From Agrypnus murinus (Eukaryota; Arthropoda; Insecta; Coleoptera; Elateridae), in the NCBI GenBank assembly GCA_929113105.1, contig OV816028.1, positions 81,820,138 to 81,884,137 of the forward strand: a DNA stretch of 64,000 nt. The letters are read 5' to 3'. How positions within the stretch are numbered: position 1 is the stretch's first letter; each line of letters starts with the position of its first letter. The position numbers and the translations under genes are program-made. The notes under the pieces are model-generated. The model did no database searches, was not told the origin of the DNA, and saw only the letters and a list, made by a program, of their open reading frames with translations. Shown here one piece after another: positions 25,103 through 34,990 of this stretch.

Positions 25103-25937
25103 TTTAACCATATTGATAGATTTATAACAACTGCAGAAAATAACCAACATTTAGCTATGAAAGTAAGTAAAATTTTGTGCTAAATACTTTCAATTTTTAA
25201 TATATTTCAATTATTTAAGGTTGCGTTAATAATGGGATTCTGTGGTGCCTGCCGAAGAGATGAATTGACCAACATGTTATTAGACGATATTGTGGTCAAA
25301 GATGATGTGTTCACTGTGACTGTAACAAAAACAAAAAATAAAGTTCGAAGAGAATTCTTAATTACAGAGAAACTGTGGATTGATTTAATTAAGCAATATT
25401 TGAGCCTAAGGCCTAAGAAAATAAACCACTGGCGGTTTTTTATAACCTACCGCAATGGAAAATGTATTTCTACTCCTATCGGTATAAACACCATGGGAAA
25501 AGTTCCTTTTATTATTGCCACTTATTTTCATTTAGCCAACCCGAAGCTTTTTACAGGTCATTGCTTTCGACGTTCAAGTGCTTGCCAATTGGCAAACAAA
25601 GGTGGCGATTTAATAACTATAAAACGGCATGGAGGTTGGAAGTCTTCAGCTGTGGCTGAGGGCTGTATTGATGCTTCAGTTAAAAAAAATGAAGGTAGCT
25701 GAATTGCTATCTAATAAGCCATGTACTTCCACTTCAACGGCTCAAGTGGTAATTGACCAGTCTTCCACTGCTTCATTTTTACATGAAGAATCACACACTT
25801 TTAGCAGCAACCCAATAACGAGTCAACAAAACATTGTTGAGGGGCAAAATTTACCTTCATTTAAGATTAATGCCCAGGACACTTCTGCTGTTACAATCAA
25901 AGTGTATAATAACTGTACTTTTAATACAAAAGATGTA
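25103..25937 (+). pseudogene. Crypton-like tyrosine recombinase C1, inactive
   Basis: Two-exon remnant. The short exon to 25162 ends NNQHLAMK; intron 25163-25219 (gtaagt...ttaag); then an open exon starting LIMGFCGACRRDELTNML. Catalytic landmarks of the tyrosine recombinase fold: the first Arg in CRRDEL, the box TGHCFRRSSA (His-x-x-Arg), and RHGGWKSSAV. The expected nucleophile is replaced: AEGCIDAS here against AESYIEES and AAGYVEES in the two sister copies, so Tyr has become Cys. A frameshift in an A-run near 25685 moves the tail to another frame, where it ends VYNNCTFNTKDV. The N-terminal SAM-like domain seen in the sisters is deleted. It lies inside the 3.7-kb inverted-repeat transposon. 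Confidence 0.85.
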
Positions 25938-26136
25938 TAAAGAATAATTTGTGAATTTTTAATTTAATTAATTTATTTTGTGTACGTTTATTTTATATTT
26001 AAAAAGTTTGGCATTTTATCACATAACAACATAACCGCACTTTTAAATATAATAAGTTTGACATTTAAGAACAGCTGTTAGGTGCTACCAACTTTAAAAA
26101 ACAAAATTTTACTGTTTCCAGTACTCTAATAAATCT

Positions 26137-26184
26137 CATTAGGACACGCAAATGCGTGTCCTAATGGAGTTCATTAGGACACGC
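26137..26184. repeat. Triple 13-mer at the right end of unit C1
   Basis: cattaggacacgc at 26137-26149, its reverse complement at 26154-26166 with a 4-base loop between, and a direct copy at 26172-26184. The first two form a perfect stem-loop. The third runs into the terminal A-run. Such clustered repeats at one end would suit recombinase binding sites, which is inference. Confidence 0.8.
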
Positions 26185-26224
26185 AAGTATAAAAAAATAT
26201 TTTTAATATCATCGTGCCAAGCAC

Positions 26225-26863
26225 ATTCAGGTAAAATCTCCTTCTATTGTTTTATTTAATGTTTTTCCAGGTTTGGGATTGGGATTGAAAGAATACCCTT
26301 TTCTCTAGCCAAATTTTTAACTGAACGGACCATATAATTGCTTACTGTTTCACTCCTTTTTTTTGTAGTTTTATTAAACTTGTCTTTTAATTGTGCCAAC
26401 ATCCCTGACTCTACTCTCTTCACACCCAGTATCATAATCTGTTTCTTGAGGGAGTAATAATTCTTTTTCCAGTGTATTTTTTATTTTATCAAGTTTCTTC
26501 TTTGCATAGCTTACCACCTGAATTTTTTTCTTTTTAAATGGTGACTCTCCTATAAGTTCTAGAGATTTGTTCAAATAATCAAATGATGATTGTGAATCAG
26601 TAAATGCATCATTTTTCTGGCTAGAGCAAGGTAAATCATCATCCTGAGTAAAGTCTGATTGTGATTCTTTATTTTTAGCAGAAACTTTTTTTCTACACTT
26701 ATCGCATATTTTCATACCCATTTGTACGCCTAAATCTAAAGAGCACATCCATTCTGTTACATTCCTAGTGTTTTTTTTTTGTAGATTTTGGGTGTTTTTC
26801 TTCTTTGTATGGTTTACAACACTTTACAGAAATTAAAGCCCAGTTTCTCTTATTATCTGCCAT
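26225..26863 (-). pseudogene. Transposon-encoded zinc-binding protein relic (KCC / CDKCRKK type)
   Basis: From ATG at 26863 the minus strand reads MADNKRNWALISVKCCKPY. After a frameshift in an A-run near 26775 it continues VTEWMCSLDLGVQMG, KICDKCRKKVSAKNK, then SLELIGESPFKKKKI to 26374. A further shift gives YMVRSVKNLAREKGILS and NPKPGKTLNK near 26270-26340. I recognise this order (two Cys clusters, LGESP box, ...KGILSxPNPKPGKTL) from uncharacterised transposon proteins common in insects and cnidarians. The middle is shortened and the C-terminal part missing. It is probably the gene of the surrounding 3.7-kb transposon. Its molecular function is unknown to me. Confidence 0.65.
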
Positions 26864-27578
26864 TTGAAATATTGCATGTAGGCCTAAAATTGTATTAATT
26901 ATGCTGTATACAGTCTATATTCTTGTACCTACTTGAAAATCAATTGATACTACTTCTAAAAAACTCACAAATGAAACACTAGAAGTAGTTCAAAATTAAA
27001 AAATTCTAAAACAAAAAATCAAAATAATTTACATTAAAATAAATTAGGCTTCTTCACACAGTAAAACAATAAAATTGATAACTAAAATCAACGTTAAGAC
27101 TTTGATGATTTAACACATGAACTAGCCTTATCAGTCTTTAACATACAATTAAATGAGCATCACTGCATTACACATATGAAAAACATATATTTTTCTCAAG
27201 AAAATTAGTGGGGACGTATATTTTGGGTTTTTAAAAAAACTTTTTTCGATTCTTCAAAATAACATAAAATTTTTCTATTGGTACTCATGTTGCATATCAA
27301 ATCAAAACCCAATAAACACTGAGGAGAATGATACCAATTTTGAGTTCTCTAGGACAAATAGTTTTCAATCTACGGCCGTTAAAAACTTTGCGGTCAAAAA
27401 TTGGGCGTTTTCTGAATTTTTGGAAGGCTATAACTCATAAACCATAAGTCAGAAAAATCTGCATTTTTTTATTTTTTGTATACTTGCTGGGTACTATTAA
27501 GTGTACCAAAAATTATAAAAATCTAAGATGTCAAGGTTCAGACCATTGAATGATTTGACTTGGAATGACCCCACATAA

Positions 27579-29390
27579 TACTTAATAACTCATTCATATT
27601 TTATGTAATAAAAAAGGTTCTTTGCCAAAAGTCGCCTTATGTGACATAAGCACGTTTTGAGAAAAAGCAAAAAACTTGATTTTTAGTTTTAATACTTTGC
27701 TCGTGTTTAGGTTGGCAGATAATGGTGCCTTTTAGACTTACTGTTTAATAAAAAATAGCAAACAACACATCAGATAAAAAAGCATTTTAATTCTGAAGAA
27801 AGCAAGTTTTTCCGTAATACCATGAAAGTAACAAGTTTCAGGTTATAACATAACGAATACAACCCTGTGGCCAGAATCTTATTTCCTGGTGTGGGAGGAG
27901 GGCTAATATTGTTCAATATAGTTCTAATATTGTTGTAAAATATTGTTCATCTCAAAAAAACGAGGTAAAAAGTTATGATGTGCATAGGGGAGCGGGATAT
28001 TATATCAATATTTTGTAAAGAAAATATATTAAAGTGTTAAATACATAACAAATTTATATATTTTGTACGACTTTTATCTATATTTTCAAAAAAGAATTAC
28101 ATTGGTTATTAAAAACTGTTAATAGGTAGTAGGAGAAATTCGGGATAAATGATTCCTACGAGCGCATGCGAGGATATGAAATTAATCCGTTTTGCATTTA
28201 AGTCGCATAATTATGCTTCGGAGGAGAGGGCTTCAGTCCCACTAAGACATTCCCTGGCTACGTGGTTGAGTCGTAACGCCACGGTAAGGTAGGTGCACTC
28301 TTGCAAATATTGAAAGCCGTCGTGTGCGACCTTGTTGATTTTCGGGCTGTGGGTTATATTGTTATGCTGTGTTAATACCTTGAAAGAACCCCTTAACTTA
28401 AAAACATGTTTTTTATTACATACATATGCAACACTTCATCTGCTTCTTCAGCTTTTTTTTTGCAAAAGTGGACTTCTTCCTGCTCCTCTACCGCCATCCC
28501 ACTTTGAAAAAACACTGCCGGCATTTCGACTAAATCTTTGTAAAATCTAAAACCTTCGTCAAAGCTCCAGTCGCCTCCAGAGTATTCTGCTAACAAATCT
28601 TTAACGTCTTTGAATTTATTTTGATTTAAAGGAATGCCCTTTTCAACTTCAGAAATGTCTAACACGTGTGATACGTTTTCCCTTTTGAAAATACTTTTTA
28701 CTTCCACTATATGCACATTATAGTACTCTTCACATCTGACCATCAAGTTCCTGTAATTGGCGGTCTTCATACATTGTTTCGAAAAGTTCTTCCAGTCATT
28801 AACATTACATTATTTTAGTCTACATATACATTTCTAATGTATTCGATTCGATAAGGGATTACGGGTAGTTTTCTTAATTTCTTTTAGATTCTCTCGAAGA
28901 CTATTTGATAGTAGGAAAAGAATGTCTTCTAACTATATACGTACTGGTTATGTTGGGAGGCACCAGATTGTGCAGAAACAACTGACACATGGCATTTATC
29001 GCGGATTTTCTACTTTGCCATCCACATCCATCAGCGCAATGTATTTTAATGTTGTTGATAGACAAACCGTGTAACACCATAAATTACGTTCTTTGTGATA
29101 TTCATTCCCATCTAGGTGTATACGAAAACATTTCCGTGGTTAAGCTTGCTATAAAATGAGCCCTTTACTAATTACTGTAAAGTTGTATATAAATATCATA
29201 AGATCGTCTATATTCAGAAAGCTAAATTTCTGAAACATTCGTTGTCTGTAATCTAAAAGTAGTAATCCTGAAACGTTTGAGTTTAACCACTCTAGATTTT
29301 TAAAACTTTTTTAACTTTCTACTATTGAAACTAGAAGTTTTAAATTCTCAAAATGTATACACTTTAAAATGTTAACATGATTTACATCAA
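27579..29390. other. No clear gene apart from the ORF at 28.4-28.8 kb
   Basis: AT-rich spacer. 28190-28310 is a GC-richer patch (gtggttgagtcgtaacgcca) that could be a repeat scrap. 29220-29360 has loosely repeated words such as ctagatttttaaaac. Confidence 0.35.
28393..28770 (-). CDS. Unidentified 125-codon ORF, probably a transposon gene fragment
   Basis: Open frame with protein-like composition: MKTANYRNLMVRCEEYYNVH, then ISEVEKGIPLNQNKFKDVK, then GGDWSFDEGFRFYKDLVEMP. The order reminds me of the C-terminal tail of transposon-encoded proteins that end in an NKFxDL ... FYxxL block, but I cannot name the family. No start context, splice site or neighbour supports a host gene. Functional status is unknown. 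Confidence 0.35.
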   Translation of the reverse strand: MKTANYRNLMVRCEEYYNVHIVEVKSIFKRENVSHVLDISEVEKGIPLNQNKFKDVKDLLAEYSGGDWSFDEGFRFYKDLVEMPAVFFQSGMAVEEQEEVHFCKKKAEEADEVLHMYVIKNMFLS

Positions 29391-29915
29391 TGTTTTACGT
29401 GGGGTTTCCGTGTTAACATACCCCCACGTTCCTTCCCTGAAGAGGAAGTAATTGAGATACGCTCAATCAGCGCGCAATTGCGTAGCAATTGCTTCCAGTT
29501 ACTCACTGGTCGGAGCGAGGTTGCCTATCCACCCTCTACTAGCTAATCAGGTTAGTACCGGAGCGATTAACTTAATACGTGCTCACCCGCCGGCACCCTC
29601 CCGACCTCTTTCATACGGAGCCAAGTGCCTTGTCCAGCCTTAGAACTATTCCCCCAACCTAGGTTAGTACATCGGAACCCTCAAGTTCCTTCACCGAACC
29701 AGGGTTGGGGCAACTGCCCGATCGAATCCAACTTCAAGTGTGGCGGAACTTGGTTTTTAAATGGTTTTGCCACACCGATCTCCAAGTTATCGGCCTGGTG
29801 TGCCCCTGACAGACCTTCATTTTGAGGCTACTTTATAGGGCCCATCAAAGTAGCGTCCTGGTGTGTATCCGTTAAGGTGAAGTTGTCTTGAACGTGAGAG
29901 GCTATGTATCTTCGC
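29391..29915. repeat. GC-rich repeat unit, first copy
   Basis: Begins tgttttacgtggggtttccg and can be aligned along about 510 bases to 30124-30632 (tactcactggtcggagcgag, gctcacccgccggcaccctc, actgcccgatcgaatccaac, ttaaggtgaagttgtcttga). Much richer in G and C than its flanks. No coding logic. The phrase gatcgaatccaac resembles a tRNA-type B box, but no A box can be placed. Confidence 0.75.
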
Positions 29916-30123
29916 ATTAACGTCCCTTACGTGTAGGTCTCTAGACGATTTCGGAGAATCCGACGGCTGGAACTGCACAGCCATTGCCGGACCCCATACT
30001 CTCACCTCCGAAACGTTACCTGGTGGCTTGCAGTTTCTCATAGGTCAGCGAGCGAACTCCCTGACCGAGATAAACCTCACTTGAATCTCCTCCATTCGTC
30101 TAACTTAGACAAGATTGTCTGTA
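29916..30123. repeat. Spacer between the GC-rich units, shared with 44.5-44.6 kb
   Basis: ttacctggtggcttgcagtt, cataggtcag and gataaacctcactt recur in the same orientation at 44555-44615, so this is part of the repeat family and not unique spacer. Confidence 0.6.
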
Positions 30124-30632
30124 TGTTTTACGTGGGGTTCCTATATCAACATACTCCCACGTTCCTTCTAGAAGGAAGTGATTGGGATACGAACAATCAG
30201 CGCGCGAATTGCATAGCAATTGCTCCCAGTAACTCACTGGTCGGAACGAGGTTGCCTATCGACCCTCTACTAGCTATCCAAGCTAGTACCGGAGCGATTG
30301 ACTTAACACGTGCTCACCCGCCGGCACCCTCCCCGTCCTCTTTCATACCGGGTCAAGTACCTCGTCCAGCAATAGAACTATTCCCCCAACTTAACTCAGT
30401 TGAACTTAACCTTCATAAGCTCCTCCCCGAGACAGGGGTTGGGGCCACTGCCCGATCGAATCCAACCTCAATTGTGGCGGGACTTGGTTTTTTAATGGTT
30501 TTGCCACCCCAATCTACCAATATATAGGCTTGGTGGGCCCACGACAGATCTTCGTTCGTAAGTCTACACGTTATAGACTCCAAGTGTGTACCTCACTAAG
30601 GTGAAGTTGTCTTGATTGTGAGAGGCTATGAA
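30124..30632. repeat. GC-rich repeat unit, second copy
   Basis: Second copy of the unit at 29391-29915, offset 733 bases in the same orientation. Its end leads into the segment that is inverted at 44.3-44.5 kb. Open frames across it are by-products of GC-rich composition. Confidence 0.75.
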
Positions 30633-32195
30633 TAGGTATAGGGTCACTTTAGGCAGACGGAAATTGACATGCCATTTGGCATGCCAATGGCATGGCTCCT
30701 CCCCTTGCTTCTGATTGGCTATCCCCACTCCTGTAGACACGCCTACTTCTCTCTGATTGGTCGACGCCATCTTGGATGACACGCCTACTGCTCTCTGATT
30801 GGTCAATTAAGTCACCCTTACTGCTCTCTCATTGGTCAATGAAGTCACCCTTACTGCTCTCTGATTGGTCAATTAAGTCACCCTTACTGCTCTCTCATTG
30901 GTCAATGAAGTCACCCTTACTGCTCTCTGATTGGTCAATTAAATCACCCCTATTGCTCTCTGATTGGTCAATTAAATCACCCCTATAGCTCTCTGATTGG
31001 TCAATTAAAATAAGAGCGTTGTCCGGATTATTGATTGAGTTGATCGGCTTCGCCCCTATAGCTCTCTGATTAGTCAATTAAAAATAAAGGCGTTGTCCTG
31101 ATTATTGATTGAGTCGATCGTCCAATAGAAACCTCTAGAAGGTATTAATTAAACATAATAATAATTGAAAGGTGGTGCGCGTTACTCTGAGTATTGATTT
31201 GTAGATTAGCCCAATAGGAAGCAAGGATCCACAATATTGATGTTCCCTAACTGTTGTCACGTCCCTACGATTACGGAAATCTGTATTACCGACAACGTAC
31301 TGAACTACCGATAGACGGAGCCATTTGTAAAAGGAATCGATATTACAGAGGACGTATTCATGCCAATTGTAAAAGGAATCAGTGGTAGCAGTAGTAATGG
31401 ATATTATTGATTCTATGAAAAGCAAGCAATTAATATTCATAAGGGTAGAAAAAACCTCGATTTACATATTACATATCAACAACAAACCCTCTATCGAAAA
31501 AACGTGGTCATCATTATCATCATCCACTCATTACTTATTAACGCAGTTAGAACAAAATATTCGAGCTAAAATAAAAATATATTTTATCATCTATATTATA
31601 GTAGTATTTACTTATTACTTTATGCATGTTTGCAACTATAATAATAATAATAAGTGTATATTCAAAGCATGAAATATTCTTGTTTGAAATTGAGATATTG
31701 ATTAATTGCAAAGAAAAAAAGGGTGTGAAATGAACCGTAACAAGGGGTAAATGCATAGGTTATATGATGTACCCGTGATTGAAACGTCAATTACGTAATA
31801 ACACATAGCTACCATTGTTGTTGTTATTACGTTACAACCAGCCTCTTTATTAATAATAATTCTTTTTATTAACAATTATGTTATTGCTTTCTCTTGTCCG
31901 GGTGTCACTGTACATGCTTATAGGTATACGATATTTATTTATCTTTATGTTTTGAAGGCGAATGAGGATATTTATCATAAAACGTATGCAAAATACTTAG
32001 AAATGTATTATCCTAGATATCAAGTCTTTTAAAACCTTAGGTGTTTATATTGTATTAGATTATTACTAAATGTAAAGAAAAGAAAAGTACATATTACATG
32101 TTAATAAAAGTGTACAGCAGTAAGTCATATAAATCGTTTACGCAATGTTAATATTTTGTCATCTTACGCAGATTTCTTTTGATCTTGTCGCTTAT
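30624..32195. repeat. Left arm of a large diverged inverted repeat
   Basis: Blocks of this arm recur inverted at 41.9-44.5 kb: 30624-30790 (tgccatttggcatgccaatg) with 44300-44490; the 33-bp tandem array; 31130-31390 (cgtccctacgattacggaaa) with 43940-44190; 31640-31770 with 43685-43900; 31890-32195 (tgtcactgtacatgcttata, cttacgcagatttcttttga) with 41940-42240. Spacers and copy numbers differ between the arms. Between them lie the gypsy provirus and the PolB fragment. Confidence 0.8.
30789..31010. repeat. 33-bp minisatellite carrying CCAAT boxes
   Basis: Seven units at an exact 33-base step (attggtc at 30798, 30831, 30864, 30897, 30930, 30963, 30996) of the form gctctctgattggtcaatta plus agtcaccctta. 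Each unit holds CTGATTGG/CCAATCAG, the NF-Y-type CCAAT box. Related single copies lie at 30750 and 31060. The inverted arm keeps only about three units (44236-44340). Confidence 0.9.
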
Positions 32196-32843
32196 TTTCC
32201 GTCTTAACTTTAGTAACATTTGAGGAGCATTATTAAAATATTTCTCTATTTTCTCCTTATAAAGCTCATAACGTATAGAAATATCTTCATAATATTAGCC
32301 TTAAGCTATATGCGTTCCTTAGAAACAACACTGCATGTAGTACTGATGAAGGGACCTTTCTACCTGAGAAAAATACTACATTTTAAACATACCCATTTTT
32401 CATTTTAACAAAACCGTTTTAGCACAATATAAAAAGAATTTAAAATATATTCTGAATTTGTCGGTCAATTTAAAAACACGCAGTTAAAGCATATAATAGA
32501 AAATAATTCAACTGCTTTTATGGATAATTGAGAAAGTATGATTAGCTGTTCAGGTTAAGATTATGCTAAAAATCCTAATTGCTACCTGTATATTCAGACT
32601 AAAGACGGACGGTGTTACGCATTGAGCGTAATAGAATTTAATTTAACTCTATGCTTTTTTTTAATTATTCCTGTGTAGGCAGTTTATTGATTTCACCAAA
32701 CACGTAAAGTACTAACCCATAAACATGTCGAAATGCGTATGTAATTTCAAATATTAATTAAAGCACGTCAAAGGTGGTTCTTAGGATGTCTTCAAATAAA
32801 CAATATTCACTATTTCTTACTTTCCGACAATATCCCTTAGAAG
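32196..32843. other. No gene seen
   Basis: AT-rich, between the left arm and the retroviral ORFs. A 5' LTR should lie here if the provirus were complete; I find no match to the 3' LTR candidate at 38.6-39.2 kb, so the 5' end is lost. Confidence 0.5.
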
Positions 32844-34100
32844 TTGTCAGGTTTCATGTATGATTCCATGCTTACGGGTAATTACGCCGACTACGAATAC
32901 TATGCAAACAGGATCCAACAAGTTGAGACATGTAGAAACCTGTTGAGCCGTTGTATTATGGACGTTTTAATGATTTCCTCCCTCCCTCTCCAGAAGGTAA
33001 TAAATAGTAGAAGCAACAGGCCTACTTATTTAGTCACGATTCGACTGTGTTGCTGCTGCTGCTTATCCATGGCGTTCTACAAAGCTGTTCAACATAATAG
33101 ATGGGAACCGTATAGTGTACAGTGTGATTCGTCTCAGCTGAACAAAATTTTTAAAAAATCTACAAATGATTTAAAGGTTATAGATGATGTTGATGATGAT
33201 GAAAAAATTCTAAACTACGAAAAGTCAAGATTTCTTTGTGAAATACAGCTGCCGTTAAACAACAGTGGTTCGAAATATTTACATCTTGGACTGGACAAAT
33301 TAGCTTTACGAACATTTGTCAGTGGACTAAACGAAAATTTAGGAACATTCGTCAGATCTAGAAATCCAGATTCTTTAGAATCAGCCCTAAAAATTATTAA
33401 AGAAGAACTAGATATTCGTTATTCACAAAACCAAAATTTTAAAATGAACCAAAATTTTACAAAAAATAATCAAATACATTTAACATCTAAAAATAACTAT
33501 CCTAAACCATCCCAAAACCTATGTACCACTCAACCTACAACTGAAAAATTTGGAAATCTGAATAATTTCCCCAATTTCTCAAGACCAAATAATTTTTCAA
33601 ATAATTTCCCTAATTTCTCAAATACTAATTCAAGACCAAGTAATTTTTCTAATAGACAAAATAATTTCCCAAATTTCACGTCGAATAATGCTTCAAGTAG
33701 CAACATTAGATCAAATCAATCTAGAAATTTTAGTTCTTTCAAACCGAACCATCAACACACATATACTCCAGAACCTATGGAGGTTAGCATAATTAAAAGA
33801 CCCGCTACCAGACAATTAGGAAATCAAAATAAATTCAGAACGAACTTACAACGCTTTAGACGCTTTCCAAATGCAATTCCAGAAGAAATAAATTATCACG
33901 ACGATAATTTACCATCAACATCTTTCAATAATATTGAATATGACGAACCAGATCGCGTATATTTTGATAATACTTCTAATGAAAATCCTAATTATTCTCA
34001 AGATGAACATCCCCAAGACGAATATGTCCAAGAGAATCAATATTACAATCATCCAGAAGAAGAATACGAAAACATGGACTCTAATGTAAATTTTCATTAA
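32844..34100 (+). pseudogene. Chimeric ORF with 5'-truncated gypsy gag
   Basis: The 418-codon frame is open, but only its latter part is gag. From about 33270 it reads LRTFVSGLNENLGTFVRS and EELDIRY, the usual end of the gypsy capsid domain. A low-complexity Asn/Phe/Ser-rich segment follows (33420-33760), then an acidic tail. No CCHC knuckle is visible. The first 110 codons (GNYADYEYYANRIQQVE; a CCCCC run) do not look like gag and probably belong to whatever DNA the truncated provirus joined, so the reading frame runs through a junction by chance. The stop at 34098 follows a canonical slippery heptamer. Confidence 0.7.
34088..34094 (+). promoter_or_regulatory. Programmed -1 frameshift site between gag and pol
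   Basis: AAATTTT, read as A AAT TTT in the gag frame (gtA AAT TTT cat taa), is a textbook X XXY YYZ slippery heptamer two codons before the gag stop. Slipping back one base continues openly into the protease frame. The frame arithmetic agrees: gag codons start at positions divisible by 3, pol codons one base earlier. No downstream pseudoknot was worked out. Confidence 0.8.
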
Positions 34101-34990
34101 GAGCCTCGGAACCCCTATTACATTTTAACATAAACCCCAAAGCAAACTTACCCTATTTAATAATCCCAGGATCGAATGAAAAATTATTGATCGATACAGG
34201 GAGTTCAAAAACTATCATTTCTCCCAAATTCGTGCAAGAAAACTTCCCAGAATCTATTTATAAATATAATTTCGAAATTACAACTTCCCATGGAACTACT
34301 CAACATAATTACGTAGCAGACATCCCTATACCTAATCTTTTTGACGAAGAAGGACTTCATACATGTTACTTATTTGACTTTCATCCCGACTATGTAGGAC
34401 TTATAGGATCAGATCTTTTAATGGACTTATCCGCATCAATCGATTATAAATGGATGCATATCCAAACGGAAAAAACAACCGTACCTTTTTATTATAACCC
34501 TTCCAAATTAAAGCAAGAAATGCAACAACGAAATCATTGTAATTTTTCAAATTTAAAATCAAATCAGGAACCAATAAAAAATATCCATATACCAGCTCGA
34601 ACCGAAATTTTTACAACACTTCCAGCAGTTGGAATTAATGGAACAAAATTAACCCCCAAACTTAAATTTAACGCCCACGTCATTATGCCTTCAGCTATTG
34701 TCAGATTATACAATAATTATTTTCAAATAAGCCTTATCAATACTTCCAATGAACCTCAAATTATCAGTATTTATGACCCTTTAATTTTAGAAGATTATAA
34801 CACTTCAGATGATTTAATCCAACTTAATAATTTCAATGTCAAATCCCCTTCCAACGTAAGAAAAATTTTGAACGAAAATTTAAAAAATAATTTAAGATTA
34901 GAACATCTTAATGAGGAAGAAGAAACCTTTGCTATGAATACAAAGACGTATTTTACACCCCAGACATACCCCTTTCAGCAACAAATTTAG
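34095..34990 (+). pseudogene. Gypsy aspartic protease region of pol
   Basis: In the -1 frame relative to gag, the reading leads into LLIDTGSSKTIISPKF: the DTG active site of a retroviral aspartic protease at 34191-34199. GLIGSDLLMDL follows about 75 residues later (the usual second protease signature). The remaining 180 residues are a linker towards RT. The frame closes at 34988, but homology to the RT preamble starts about 55 bases earlier in another frame (YEYKDVFYTPDIPLS from 34933), so an indel near 34920-34935 separates protease from RT. This break looks like decay, not programming. Confidence 0.85.

Larger units (their letters stand above)
24831..26199 (+). mobile_element. Crypton-like unit C1, ends defined by a private inverted repeat
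   Basis: The left internal end reads ctattttttatacttgcgtc (24831-24850). The right end reads acgcaagtataaaaaaata (26181-26199), the reverse complement. Between them lies one tyrosine-recombinase pseudogene. Just inside the right end, the 13-mer cattaggacacgc occurs at 26137-26149, inverted at 26154-26166, and again directly at 26172-26184. With its hairpin cap the unit would span about 24696-26199. Confidence 0.7.
23868..27578. mobile_element. 3.7-kb DNA transposon with about 400-bp inverted repeats
   Basis: 23868-24271 matches the reverse complement of 27183-27578 over its length (ttttggtacacttatagtac, acgcccaattttgaccg, gaaaactatttgtc, aaaacccaaaatacgtcccc). The right terminus reads gacttggaatgacccc, i.e. 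ggggtcattccaagtc inward, a terminus I recall from a widespread insect DNA transposon family; the left terminus is mutated. It encloses the decayed minus-strand zinc-binding ORF at 26.2-26.86 kb, probably its own gene, and two later insertions: a hairpin element (24337-24690) and a Crypton-like unit (24696-26199). No clear target duplication was seen. Confidence 0.78.

Noticed and set aside
30789..31010. Regularly spaced repeats resembling a CRISPR array
   Set aside because: Units are contiguous 33-mers without unique spacers and the context is a eukaryotic transposon block; it is a minisatellite.
30776..31077. ORFs of LLLSDWSIKSP and TNQRAIG repeats on opposite strands
   Set aside because: 33-bp period keeps both strands open; they are translations of the CCAAT minisatellite.
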